Notes: generated by a model not told the origin, from the sequence alone. A stretch of 36,065 bases of DNA from an uncultured bacterium (GCA_903921365.1 CAIXPS010000076.1:1-36065), one strand, 5' to 3'. Numbered from the stretch's first letter, positions 8,848 through 16,741 are shown. Numbers and translations are program-made.

Positions 8848-9942
8848 TCACTCATCGACTACTATATTCTGAAGCAATACCTCATTAGTCGGATATTTGT
8901 CGAGTTGCTTTAAAAACCATGTCATGCTCTCGATCGGTTTTCGCGCCACCAGAGCGCGCCGCAGGATATTCAGCCGTTTGTTCGCGTCGGCTGTGTAGAG
9001 TTTCTCGGCTTTGCGCGTGCTGCTCGCTGCTAGGTCGATTGCCGGGAAAATGCGGGATTCGGCCAGTTTCCTGTTTAGCACAATCTCGCTATTGCCCGTT
9101 GCCTTGAACTCTTCGAAGATAAGCTGATCCATGCGTGAGCCTGTATCAACGAGCATGCTGGCAATAATCGTGAGCGACCCGCCCTTTTCAACATTGCGCG
9201 CTAACCCAAAAAACCGGCGCGGAATCTCAAATGCACTGGCGTCAACGCCACCCGATAGCGTGCGACCAGTGCCGCCGCCTTTCAGGTTAAATGCGCGCAC
9301 AAGCCGTGTCATGCTGTCGAGCAGGACGACGACTTCGTTGCCACATTCGAGCTCGGTGCGGGCATGCGCCAGGATGAACTCGCACAAAGCAATATGCTCC
9401 TGCGTTTTCTGATCGCTCGAACTCGCAAACACTGTGGCGGACGCCAGTCGCCTGAAATACGTTACTTCCTCGGGTCTCTCGTCGATCAACAACGTAATCA
9501 GACGCGTGTTTGGGCTCGAGACATGAATCGCTTTTGCTATCTTCTCGATCAGCATCGTCTTACCCGCTTTTGGCGGCGCGACAATCAGCCCACGGGTTCC
9601 TTTGGCAATCGGCGCAACAAGATCAACCACCCGCATACTGGTGTCTCCCTCAACAGAGAGATTAAAGCGATCAACGGGGTCGATCGCGATCAGATCCGCA
9701 AATGGTTTGCGTTTCGCGAATGCAGCCGGCTTTAACCCACCGATCTTATCGATAGTTGCGAGCTCTGAGTTGGATTTACCATCCTGAACGTGCCCCGCGA
9801 TAGAAACACCCTCCGGCAGCTTGTATTGCTCAACCAGTGCTGCTGGAACGCGAACGGGGTCGCCATTCGGTTTTGCCGGATCATATAGAACCATCGACCC
9901 CTTCGCTGATCGTTTGAGTAAGCCAGATGCAAGTTGTGCCAT
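8848..9942 (-). CDS. rho: Transcription termination factor Rho, short form with altered RNA-binding domain
   Basis: Rho is the hexameric RNA-dependent ATPase that ends transcription of untranslated RNA. The ATPase core is complete: Walker A APPKAGKT at residues 122-129, LLIDERPEEV, the Walker B-like VVLLDSMTRLVRAF, the Q-loop region with GRTLSGGVDASA, and the R-loop region with DTGSRMDQLIFEEFKATGN. The residues that line the bicyclomycin pocket in E. coli Rho appear kept. At 364 residues it is shorter than E. coli Rho (419) and lacks the N-terminal helical domain. In the cold-shock-like domain, the RNP1 stretch equivalent to DGFGFLR reads KGSMVLY (residues 14-20), so the aromatic RNA-contacting residues are missing. 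There is no ribosome binding site; the ATG is six bases after the deacetylase stop. Confidence 0.93.
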   Translation of the reverse strand: MAQLASGLLKRSAKGSMVLYDPAKPNGDPVRVPAALVEQYKLPEGVSIAGHVQDGKSNSELATIDKIGGLKPAAFAKRKPFADLIAIDPVDRFNLSVEGDTSMRVVDLVAPIAKGTRGLIVAPPKAGKTMLIEKIAKAIHVSSPNTRLITLLIDERPEEVTYFRRLASATVFASSSDQKTQEHIALCEFILAHARTELECGNEVVVLLDSMTRLVRAFNLKGGGTGRTLSGGVDASAFEIPRRFFGLARNVEKGGSLTIIASMLVDTGSRMDQLIFEEFKATGNSEIVLNRKLAESRIFPAIDLAASSTRKAEKLYTADANKRLNILRRALVARKPIESMTWFLKQLDKYPTNEVLLQNIVVDE

Positions 9943-9948
9943 GCGGTG

Positions 9949-10710
9949 TTATAAGCGGTTTTTCAAGATGTAGCTACCCACGGCTGTCACCGTGTCAATC
10001 CATATCAATTTGTCAGGATCGGAACAGTACTGACACAATTCCTCAAGAACTTCAATCGCCATTGCCTGGCGCGAAAACGCGCCGATATCGTGCGAACACA
10101 ACACCAGCCAGCCCTCTTCATCCATGGCGCGATCTATCCACAAGCTCAGTCTCTCGTACGCATGGTCGTCGCTATCTACACCCATGACTTGCGCCAGATC
10201 ACATAACAACGGCGAGTTGATTGACTCGTCCCGAAACCCGCGCCCGCACAAGAACCGCCTTGCCACTAGCGGCACATAGCTCGCCAATGCCTCACCACGG
10301 CCAACGTGCTTCTGGCCGCAAGGATAGGCAAAAGTGCGCGGTGTGACGCCGACCAGGTCGCGAATAACCTCATCCGCCCGATCCATCTCTGCGGCCAGGT
10401 CGTAAAGCGTCTTGTCTTCGAGTGCATTACTGCGCGACCACACAAAGTTGGCACTGCATGGGTGTGTCAGGGTGTGGTTACCCATTTCGTGTCCATGCGC
10501 CGCCGCCTTACGCCAAGCATCCTGCCGCACAGCGATGTTGTTTGGCGAGAGATAAAACGTCGCCTTAACGCCAAAACGATCCAGAATCGGCAACCCGGCG
10601 TCAACCTGCGACGACCTTGCGTCGTCAAACGTCAGGCTGATAGCCGCTTTCTTACCGGCTGGCCAGTGGAACACCGCGCCTTGTGGCATAACTGTTTTTC
10701 GATCCTCCAT
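9949..10710 (-). CDS. Polysaccharide deacetylase (NodB-like)
   Basis: A complete protein of 253 residues from carbohydrate esterase family 4. Motif 1 is SLTFDDA (catalytic base and metal Asp), motif 2 is MGNHTLTHP with both metal-binding His, motif 3 contains RTFAYPCG, and the C-terminal segment GWLVLCSHDIG carries the last His motif. No signal peptide is visible, so it may act on a cytoplasmic or membrane-linked sugar rather than the outer wall. It sits between a TIM-barrel isomerase and Rho on the minus strand, suggesting co-transcription. TGACACAA occurs twice in tandem just before the start codon. Confidence 0.88.
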   Translation of the reverse strand: MEDRKTVMPQGAVFHWPAGKKAAISLTFDDARSSQVDAGLPILDRFGVKATFYLSPNNIAVRQDAWRKAAAHGHEMGNHTLTHPCSANFVWSRSNALEDKTLYDLAAEMDRADEVIRDLVGVTPRTFAYPCGQKHVGRGEALASYVPLVARRFLCGRGFRDESINSPLLCDLAQVMGVDSDDHAYERLSLWIDRAMDEEGWLVLCSHDIGAFSRQAMAIEVLEELCQYCSDPDKLIWIDTVTAVGSYILKNRL

Positions 10711-10728
10711 TGTGTCATTGTGTCAGTG

Positions 10729-10754
10729 ACTCGCGCACGCGCGTACTCGCGCAC
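10729..10754. repeat. Short direct repeat between isomerase and deacetylase genes
   Basis: ACTCGCGCAC occurs at 10729-10738 and again at 10745-10754, a 16-base period of about 1.6 copies. It fills most of the 44-base gap between the two minus-strand genes. Function is unknown; slippage is the simplest explanation. Confidence 0.5.
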
Positions 10755-11615
10755 CTATGCGTTAATTATTTCACGTAGAAACTGGACGGCATCACTGATG
10801 TCTGCTGCTGGATTGTCGCCTACTTCACGCTCGATTGTCAAATACCCTTTATAGCCAATATCGCATAACGCCTGCAGATAGGGCGTCCATTTTACCGCCC
10901 CTTTTCCCAATGGAACTTCCTCGAATAGTTTACCGACCTGAATTGCTTCAATTCCGCCCGTTGCAAATGCGCCATACACCTTTTCAGGATCGCATGGCTG
11001 TAACTGCACCCCGTCCTTTGCATGGGTATGCACGATATAGTCTTTTAACGTGTACACCGCTTGAACCGGATCATCTGCCGTGACCATAACAAGATTAGCC
11101 GGGTCAAGGTTCACCCCGATGCCCTTCGAACCGATATCGTCCAGGAACATCTTCAGCGTCGTCGCTTTCTCTGGCCCTGTTTCGATCGCAAAAGTAACGC
11201 CCGCGCGCGCCGCATACTGCGCTAACTCCCGACATGCATTAAACAGGATAGCATACCGAGGGTTGGACTTGTCTTCAGGAACGACGCCGATATGGGTCGT
11301 CACGACATGCGCGCCCATATCCACCGCAAGATCGGTGATGCGTTTGCTTCGCTCAACACGCATTGCATTTTCACTGGCATTCTGGAACCCATGCCCGCCA
11401 AGATCACCACACAAGGCGGAAATCTCCAGTCCCAGATTCTGGCAAAATCGCCTGAAATCTTTGCGCGTGGCTTTGTCCATCAGTTCCGGGCTGATTTCCC
11501 CGTGTGCCGCATAAACCTGCACACCATCGGCCCCAATCTCTTTTGCTTTGAGCACGCCCTCGCGGGGCGAAAGTCGAAACCCATCACTCATTACACCAAT
11601 CTTAAAAGGCATCAT
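10755..11615 (-). CDS. Sugar-phosphate isomerase/epimerase-like TIM-barrel protein (IolE/xylose isomerase-like)
   Basis: A TIM-barrel protein of 286 residues. The N-terminal strand FKIGVMSDGF, the segment GADGVQVYAAHGE, the Glu of FAIETGPE, the metal-site strand GVNLDPANLVM, the His strand IVHTHAKDG and the C-terminal LTIEREVG form the usual series of metal-binding Glu/Asp/His residues of the family. Members epimerise or isomerise ketose phosphates or inosose. Two ATG codons follow each other at the start; AGGAGA lies about eleven bases upstream. It heads the minus-strand run and is divergent from the PHP-dehydrogenase operon, so both may share the control region at 11616-11860. The substrate is unknown; a role in the same polyol pathway is inferred from position. 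Confidence 0.82.
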   Translation of the reverse strand: MMPFKIGVMSDGFRLSPREGVLKAKEIGADGVQVYAAHGEISPELMDKATRKDFRRFCQNLGLEISALCGDLGGHGFQNASENAMRVERSKRITDLAVDMGAHVVTTHIGVVPEDKSNPRYAILFNACRELAQYAARAGVTFAIETGPEKATTLKMFLDDIGSKGIGVNLDPANLVMVTADDPVQAVYTLKDYIVHTHAKDGVQLQPCDPEKVYGAFATGGIEAIQVGKLFEEVPLGKGAVKWTPYLQALCDIGYKGYLTIEREVGDNPAADISDAVQFLREIINA

Positions 11616-11737
11616 GGCAACTCTTCTCTCCTGTACTGTGATTGCGACGCGCTAACAATAGCACTGATCAGACAAAAACACATGACTGATACCCTACATT
11701 AGTGCAGGTCATATAAATAGTGATTATCGTGAGTAAA

Positions 11738-11762
11738 TGAAACGACAAGTATTGCCGTTTCA
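11738..11762. promoter_or_regulatory. Inverted-repeat operator 1
   Basis: The arms TGAAACGACAA and TTGCCGTTTCA are separated by GTA and match at 10 of 11 positions. The site lies in the 245-base divergent intergenic region, upstream of the probable promoter of the PHP operon. Its centre is about 61.5 bases from the centre of the second site, close to six helical turns, so a repressor could bind both on the same face and loop the DNA. The binding protein is not identified. Confidence 0.6.
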
Positions 11763-11785
11763 ACTGCGTTTTTATTGACGTATTA

Positions 11786-11813
11786 TTGACGCGTTAATGA
11801 AACGGCATAAAAT
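11786..11813 (+). promoter_or_regulatory. Probable sigma70-type promoter of the PHP-dehydrogenase operon
   Basis: TTGACG at 11786-11791 is followed by a 16-base spacer and TAAAAT at 11808-11813. Both boxes match consensus at five of six positions. A second TTGACG, at 11775-11780 within a repeated TATTGACG, may be an alternative -35. The -10 box lies between the arms of inverted repeat 2, so a protein bound there would block polymerase. Transcription would start near 11820, about 40 bases before the GTG start. Confidence 0.55.
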
Positions 11814-11823
11814 GAAGCCGTTT
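11800..11823. promoter_or_regulatory. Inverted-repeat operator 2 overlapping the promoter
   Basis: AAACGGC and GCCGTTT form perfect 7-base arms around a 10-base centre. The left part AATGAAACGGCA repeats the left arm of operator 1 (AATGAAACGACA). The site covers the predicted -10 box, which points to repression, perhaps relieved by a sugar ligand. The longer centre compared with operator 1 means the two sites are not identical in geometry. Confidence 0.5.
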
Positions 11824-11860
11824 ATTCTTACGGAAATAAGCAAATTCTCCTTGTCGAGTA

Positions 11861-13222
11861 GTGAGGCAGATCATTAGCGCACCAACCACACAATCCGAGT
11901 GGGAATCACAACTAAATAGCTTCGACCCTGTTATTAGAGCCGGTGCTCTTGCGGCATTGCTATCCCACGACCATAATGTGGCGGCTCAAAGGCCGTTACT
12001 TAACGCAGTCAACATGCACGCCCATACGTTCTTTTCCTTTAATGCGTATGGACATTCTCCGACCTCGCTGGTGTGGCTGGCTCGAAAAGAGCGTTTTGCC
12101 GCCATTGGCAGCGTTGACTTTGACGTTCTGGATGCTGTCGACGAGTTTCTTGACGCCTGTGAACTGGCGTCAGTTCGGGGAAGCAGCGCACTGGAAACAC
12201 GCGTCTATATCCCGGAGTTCGCCGACCGCGAGATCAACTCACCGGGCGAACCGGGCGTGGCCTATCACATGGGTATCGGTTTTACCAGTAGCACAGCAAA
12301 CGGTAAGGTCACCAGTATCCTCACGGACATGCGCCAACGCGCCTCGCAACGCAATCGCGAGCTCATCAACCGTGTGAATGCGCATCTTTCACCGATCACG
12401 ATCGATTATGACCGCGACGTATTGCCGCTTACCCCAGCCGGAAACGCCACAGAGCGCCATATCCTGGTTGCGTACACCCGCGCAGTCGATCAGAGCGGCG
12501 CAGATCCGGTTGATTTCTGGGCGCGCGCGCTGGATGCAAAAAAAGAGCAGATAGCGCTGATTATCACCGACATACCAAAGCTTCACAACTTAATCCGATC
12601 CAAACTGATGAAACGGGGTGGCGTCGGGTATGTCCAGCCGGGACCCTCCACCTTCGCTTCCATTGATGAATTTCACCAGTTCGTGATCGGGTGCAACGCC
12701 CTGCCCTGCGCCACCTGGCTGGACGGCGTCTCAACCGGTGAACAAGCGATTGAGGAATTGCTCAATCTGGGCATCTCAAAGGGCGTGGTCGCGCTCAATA
12801 TCATTCCTGATCGCAACTGGAATATCGCCGACCCGGCTCAAAAACACGTCAAACTCCAAAACCTGTATGACGTGGTAGCACTGGCTCAGAAACTGGACTT
12901 GCCGCTTAACATCGGGACAGAGATGAACACTTACGGCAACCGGCTCATTGACGACTTCGATGCGCCTGAACTGGCGTCAGTGCGCAAACCTTTCCTGGAT
13001 GGGGCATACTTCATATACGGCCACACGATGATGCAACGCGCCATTGGCCTTGGATACCAGAGCGACTGGGCGAAGTCACATCTGCCTTCACGAGCAGCGC
13101 GCAATGCCTTTTACACTCAGATTGGTTACCGTATCATTCCCGGCAAGGCCGGGATGCAACAGATTTGTGCTTTCTCCGACGGGATGAAACCGTCTGAAAT
13201 CACATATAAACTTGGTGGATAA
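11861..13222 (+). CDS. PHP-domain protein of a polyol/sugar operon
   Basis: A protein of 453 residues with an N-terminal PHP-like metal-binding signature, NMHAHTFFSFNAYG (the HxH motif), followed by ALETRVYIPE and, near the C-terminus, YIYGHTMMQ-type segments (FIYGHTMM). PHP domains are usually phosphoesterases, so a sugar-phosphate phosphatase is possible, but the chemistry is not established. The only start codon in frame after the upstream stop is GTG at 11861, with no clear ribosome binding site. It is the first gene of the operon, 45 bases ahead of the SorE-like dehydrogenase, so it probably acts on an intermediate of that pathway. The confidence covers the coding call and PHP family; the function is open. 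Confidence 0.75.
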   Translation: MRQIISAPTTQSEWESQLNSFDPVIRAGALAALLSHDHNVAAQRPLLNAVNMHAHTFFSFNAYGHSPTSLVWLARKERFAAIGSVDFDVLDAVDEFLDACELASVRGSSALETRVYIPEFADREINSPGEPGVAYHMGIGFTSSTANGKVTSILTDMRQRASQRNRELINRVNAHLSPITIDYDRDVLPLTPAGNATERHILVAYTRAVDQSGADPVDFWARALDAKKEQIALIITDIPKLHNLIRSKLMKRGGVGYVQPGPSTFASIDEFHQFVIGCNALPCATWLDGVSTGEQAIEELLNLGISKGVVALNIIPDRNWNIADPAQKHVKLQNLYDVVALAQKLDLPLNIGTEMNTYGNRLIDDFDAPELASVRKPFLDGAYFIYGHTMMQRAIGLGYQSDWAKSHLPSRAARNAFYTQIGYRIIPGKAGMQQICAFSDGMKPSEITYKLGG

Positions 13223-13228
13223 TCAATT

Positions 13229-13250
13229 GGTTATCGGTTGGTTATCGGTT
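13229..13250. repeat. 11-base tandem duplication before the dehydrogenase gene
   Basis: GGTTATCGGTT occurs twice in direct tandem, between the PHP stop and the ribosome binding site of the dehydrogenase. It looks like a small duplication and may alter mRNA spacing; no function is evident. Confidence 0.6.
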
Positions 13251-13266
13251 AATGAGGTGGAATGAA

Positions 13267-14991
13267 ATGTTAGATAAATTAGCGGAATATCGGCGCGCAG
13301 AAGTAGACCAGACTCCTGATAAAACTCAGATCTGGCCGTTATACGGCGCAGGATTCGACAACCTTGGCGTGGACAGCAAGCCCATTGAAATTGACCTGCC
13401 CCAATACGGCGCGGATGATCTACTTGTGCGCCATGACGCATGCGGCCTGTGTTTCTCCGATATAAAAATCCTCTCACTGGGTGAGACGCACCCGCGAATC
13501 TTCAAGAATATGAAGGTTGACCCCGTGGTCATGGGTCATGAGGTTGTCATGACCATCATCGGCGTAGGCGAGAACCTAAAGGCTCAGTATCATATCGGGC
13601 AGCGCTTTATCGTCCAGGCGGACATATACGACAAAGGCGTGAACTATGCCTATGGCTATATGTTGCAGGGCGGTCTTTCGCAGTACGCCGTGATTGGCAA
13701 GCGCGTCCTGAACGGCGACGATGGAAGTTACCTGATCCCAATTCGTGAAGAAACCGGCTACGTCGAAAGCGCGCTCGTAGAGCCATGGGCGTGCGTCATC
13801 GCGGCATATCAGCTTAAATACCGCACCAGTATCAAACATGGCGGCACAACTTGGATTGTCGGCTCAGACGACGCCTCAGACACAGTCCCGTACACCATCA
13901 CCGCAGGCTTTGATGAGCAATCGCATCCTGCCAAGCTCGCGTTGTCCAACGTGCCCGCGAAACTATCCGCGTGGCTCAGGGAGCGCGCGGCGCAGATCGG
14001 TGTGCATGTCATCGACGTTCCGGATATTGGCGACACGACGCTCGAAAGCGTCGATGACATCATCATACTGGGCGCAGACGCCGCTGTGGTTGAGAAGGTA
14101 AGCCCGAAGTTGGGGATGTTTGGCATACTGGCTGTCGTCAGCGAAAGTCCTTTCGCGCGCAGCGTCAGCATCGATGTCGGACGCATTCATTACAACCGCT
14201 GGGCTTATGTCGGCACCAAGAGTTCCAACATTTCGCGGGCTTACAGCGATACACCGATACGATCAACACTACGAACCGGCGGCAAGACCTGGCTGGTAGG
14301 CGCGGGCGGCCCAATCGGTCGGATGCACCTGCAGCGAGCCATCGAGATCGCAGATGGGCCGGGGACAATCGTGTGCACGGATGTCAGCGATGCTCGCCTG
14401 GAGGATCTGCGCGTCAGCTTTGAAGGCGATGCCAGGAACAAGAACGTCAACCTGGTTTGTCTGAATCCGATGAAGAAGGAAGAATACGGTCAACGCATGG
14501 GCGAGATCAAGGCCGCCGGCGGGTTTGACGACATCATCGTCCTGGCGCCGATTCCGGCCGTCATCTCAGACTCTGCCACATACCTTGCGCCGAAAGGGGT
14601 CATGAACGTCTTCGCCGGCGTCAATCGCGGCACGATGGCTACCCTCAACCTGAACGATATGCTTGACAAGAACGCGCGTGTGATTGGTCATTCGGCATCG
14701 TCTGTGGACGACATGAAACTGATGCTGCATGATACTGAAGCAGGCATTCTTAAGCCGAATCGCTCAGTCGCCGCGGTCGGATCGCTTGAGGCTGCAAAAG
14801 AGGGTCTGAAGGCGCTCAAAGATGCGACCTATCCGGGCAAGGTGGTGATCTTCCCCAACATCAAGTATCTGCCCGTTACCTCACTGCCTGAGTTGGAAGT
14901 CAAACTCCCCACCGTCTTCGCCAAGCTGCATAATGGGCGCGAGTGGTGCGTCGAAGCCGAGCAGGAATTCCTGCGTATCATGTTGCCGTAA
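13267..14991 (+). CDS. Medium-chain alcohol dehydrogenase, SorE-like, with an extra Rossmann-like domain
   Basis: The protein has 574 residues against about 350-410 for relatives such as L-sorbose-1-phosphate reductase (SorE). The N-terminal GroES-like domain carries the catalytic zinc ligands in ACGLCFSD and MGHEV, without the structural four-Cys zinc lobe. A first Rossmann-like unit begins at GGTTWIVG (about residue 192) but lacks the glycine loop. A second, intact unit begins at GGKTWLVG (about residue 338) with GAGGPIG at 345-351. ATG 13267 is preferred over 13252 because GAGGTGG at 13254-13260 is its ribosome binding site. The downstream sorbitol-6-phosphate dehydrogenase, 3 bases away, supports a ketose-1-phosphate or hexitol-phosphate substrate. 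The family is sure; the substrate is inferred. Confidence 0.85.
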   Translation: MLDKLAEYRRAEVDQTPDKTQIWPLYGAGFDNLGVDSKPIEIDLPQYGADDLLVRHDACGLCFSDIKILSLGETHPRIFKNMKVDPVVMGHEVVMTIIGVGENLKAQYHIGQRFIVQADIYDKGVNYAYGYMLQGGLSQYAVIGKRVLNGDDGSYLIPIREETGYVESALVEPWACVIAAYQLKYRTSIKHGGTTWIVGSDDASDTVPYTITAGFDEQSHPAKLALSNVPAKLSAWLRERAAQIGVHVIDVPDIGDTTLESVDDIIILGADAAVVEKVSPKLGMFGILAVVSESPFARSVSIDVGRIHYNRWAYVGTKSSNISRAYSDTPIRSTLRTGGKTWLVGAGGPIGRMHLQRAIEIADGPGTIVCTDVSDARLEDLRVSFEGDARNKNVNLVCLNPMKKEEYGQRMGEIKAAGGFDDIIVLAPIPAVISDSATYLAPKGVMNVFAGVNRGTMATLNLNDMLDKNARVIGHSASSVDDMKLMLHDTEAGILKPNRSVAAVGSLEAAKEGLKALKDATYPGKVVIFPNIKYLPVTSLPELEVKLPTVFAKLHNGREWCVEAEQEFLRIMLP

Positions 14992-14994
14992 ATT

Positions 14995-15795
14995 ATGGAT
15001 AAAACACTACAGGATCGCATTGCAATCGTCACCGGCGGCGGTCAGGGTCTCGGACAGTCCATCTGTCTGAGACTGGCCAATGAGGGCTGCCACGTCGCGG
15101 TGGCTGACTTGAACGAAAAAACTGCGCAGGATACCGCGGAGCTTGTCGCCAAAGAAACCGGGCGGCGCACCATCGCCGTCAAGGTGGACGTATCCGATGA
15201 AGCGCAGGTCGAGGCGATGGTCAAGCGCGTCGTCGATGAGTTTGGTCGACTGGACATCCTGGTCGCAAACGCCGGAATCCTCGTTTCCGGCGACATTACG
15301 GACTTCCCCGCCGAAAAATGGCGCGCGGTCATGAACGTCAACCTGTTTGGTTATTTCCTGACGGCCAAACACGCTGCCCGTGTGATGAAAGCGCAGAAGA
15401 AAGGCGTCATTATCGAGATCAACTCGAAGTCTGGCAAGAAAGGCAGCTTCCGCAACTCGGCCTATGCCGCTTCCAAGTTCGGCGGAATCGGCTTGACGCA
15501 AAGTATTGCGCTCGATCTCGCAGAGGATGGCGTGCGCGTCAATGCTGTCTGTCCCGGCAACCTCCTGGACTCCCCGCTCTGGAATCAGGGCCCGAACTCG
15601 CTTTTCAAGCAATATGCGCGTAATCGCGGCATTACAGAGGAGGAAGTGCGCCAACTCTACATCAACCAGGCGCCAATGAAGCGCGGTTGCACTTATACTG
15701 ACGTCTGCAACGTCGTCGTCTTCCTTGCCTCCGACCAGTCAAGTTATATGACAGGCCAGGCCATAAACGTCACGGGCGGTCAGGAAATGCGTTAA
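14995..15795 (+). CDS. SDR-family sorbitol-6-phosphate 2-dehydrogenase-like enzyme (SrlD/SorD-like)
   Basis: A classical short-chain dehydrogenase of 266 residues. It has the nucleotide loop TGGGQGLG, NAGI, the catalytic Ser within INSKSGKKGS, and the YAASK Tyr/Lys pair. The stretch EINSKSGKKGS, the FGGIGLTQSIALDLAE helix, the PMKRGCTYTDVCNVV segment and the end INVTGGQEMR closely resemble E. coli SrlD, which oxidises D-sorbitol-6-phosphate to fructose-6-phosphate with NAD. The start is 3 bases after the dehydrogenase stop and has no ribosome binding site of its own, so translation is probably coupled. A perfect hairpin follows 5 bases after the stop. Together with the SorE-like enzyme it would complete conversion of a sorbose-1-phosphate-type compound to fructose-6-phosphate. 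Confidence 0.88.
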   Translation: MDKTLQDRIAIVTGGGQGLGQSICLRLANEGCHVAVADLNEKTAQDTAELVAKETGRRTIAVKVDVSDEAQVEAMVKRVVDEFGRLDILVANAGILVSGDITDFPAEKWRAVMNVNLFGYFLTAKHAARVMKAQKKGVIIEINSKSGKKGSFRNSAYAASKFGGIGLTQSIALDLAEDGVRVNAVCPGNLLDSPLWNQGPNSLFKQYARNRGITEEEVRQLYINQAPMKRGCTYTDVCNVVVFLASDQSSYMTGQAINVTGGQEMR

Positions 15796-15799
15796 AAGA

Positions 15800-15828
15800 T
15801 TAGGGCAGACTTACCCAGTCTGCCCTAA
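15800..15828 (+). terminator. Perfect 12-bp hairpin after the polyol operon, no U-tract
   Basis: TTAGGGCAGACT and AGTCTGCCCTAA pair perfectly around a 5-base loop (15812-15816). The stem begins 5 bases after the dehydrogenase stop and ends 10 bases before the DegV start. No run of T follows on the plus strand, so it is not a classical intrinsic terminator. It may end transcription with help, protect the mRNA 3' end, or hide the DegV start when read through. Confidence 0.6.
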
Positions 15829-15838
15829 AATAACTGCC

Positions 15839-16675
15839 ATGGTCAAAATCATCACCGACACAACAGCTGGCCTGGCAGCCGAGGTTACTACCCGCTACGG
15901 AATTCCAGTCATCCCGCAGATAATCCATTTTGACGGCGATTCCTTCATGGAAGGAGTCGACATGAATAATGCCGCCTTCATGCAACGCCTGAAGACGGCG
16001 CGCAATCTGCCAAAGACAGCCGCCCCGCCACCTGAACTGTTTATCAAAGAGTTTGAAAGACTGACTCCGTCCGGTGAGCCGATTCTCTGCATTCATCCGA
16101 CGTCGGAGCTGAGTGGCACAATTCGTTCTGTGACGGCTGCGCGGGCTGAGTTCCCTAAAGCCGATATCCGCATCATCGACACGCGTGTTATCGGTAGTCC
16201 TCTGGCTACACTGGTAACGCTCGCTGCGGAATGGGCCGCAACTGGAGTCGATGTCGATACAATAGAGTCACGCATTCGCTCCATGATTCCCCGTTGCCAT
16301 GTATACTTCCTGGTGGCTACGCTGGATTTTCTTGCGCGCGGTGGTCGCATTGGCGGCGCATCCGCATTGCTGGGCAGCGTGCTGCAGATAAAGCCAATCC
16401 TGGCTCTTCATGATGGCAAAATCGATCTGATTGAGCGGGAGCGCACACAGAAACGCGCGCTTCAACGGTTAAAAGAACTCGTCACTCAGAAAATCGCGCG
16501 TGATGGAAATGGCTATCTCTCCATCATGCATGCGGCGGTTCCTGACCAGGCGCAGGCTCTGGCACAGGATCTGTGTTTACAGTTAGGCATTCGTAGTGCT
16601 CCGATCCTCGATGTGCCTCCGGCGATTGTCGTTCACGGCGGTCCGGGCATTCTTGCGGTCGCATTCTTTTCCTAA
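15839..16675 (+). CDS. DegV family fatty-acid-binding protein
   Basis: A protein of 278 residues with the DegV layout: the N-terminal VKIITDTTAGL, the ligand loop region HPTSELSGTIRSV, and FLARGGRIGGASALLGSVLQIKPIL, a hallmark segment in the second domain. DegV/FakB proteins bind a fatty acid and, with the kinase FakA, can present it for phosphorylation; no FakA is seen here. No ribosome binding site precedes the ATG. TAAAAT at 15826-15831 lies seven bases before it and could be a -10 box for a leaderless mRNA, overlapping the preceding hairpin. Confidence 0.9.
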   Translation: MVKIITDTTAGLAAEVTTRYGIPVIPQIIHFDGDSFMEGVDMNNAAFMQRLKTARNLPKTAAPPPELFIKEFERLTPSGEPILCIHPTSELSGTIRSVTAARAEFPKADIRIIDTRVIGSPLATLVTLAAEWAATGVDVDTIESRIRSMIPRCHVYFLVATLDFLARGGRIGGASALLGSVLQIKPILALHDGKIDLIERERTQKRALQRLKELVTQKIARDGNGYLSIMHAAVPDQAQALAQDLCLQLGIRSAPILDVPPAIVVHGGPGILAVAFFS

Positions 16676-16741
16676 AGTATGAGAACAAAAACAGGCTGTT
16701 AGAAATTACTGCCATATCGCATTGTTGCGTGGAGGTATACC

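Noticed and set aside
15007-15654. Minus-strand frame of 215 codons
   Set aside because: It is the shadow of the well-supported sorbitol-6-phosphate dehydrogenase gene; its translation has no family features.
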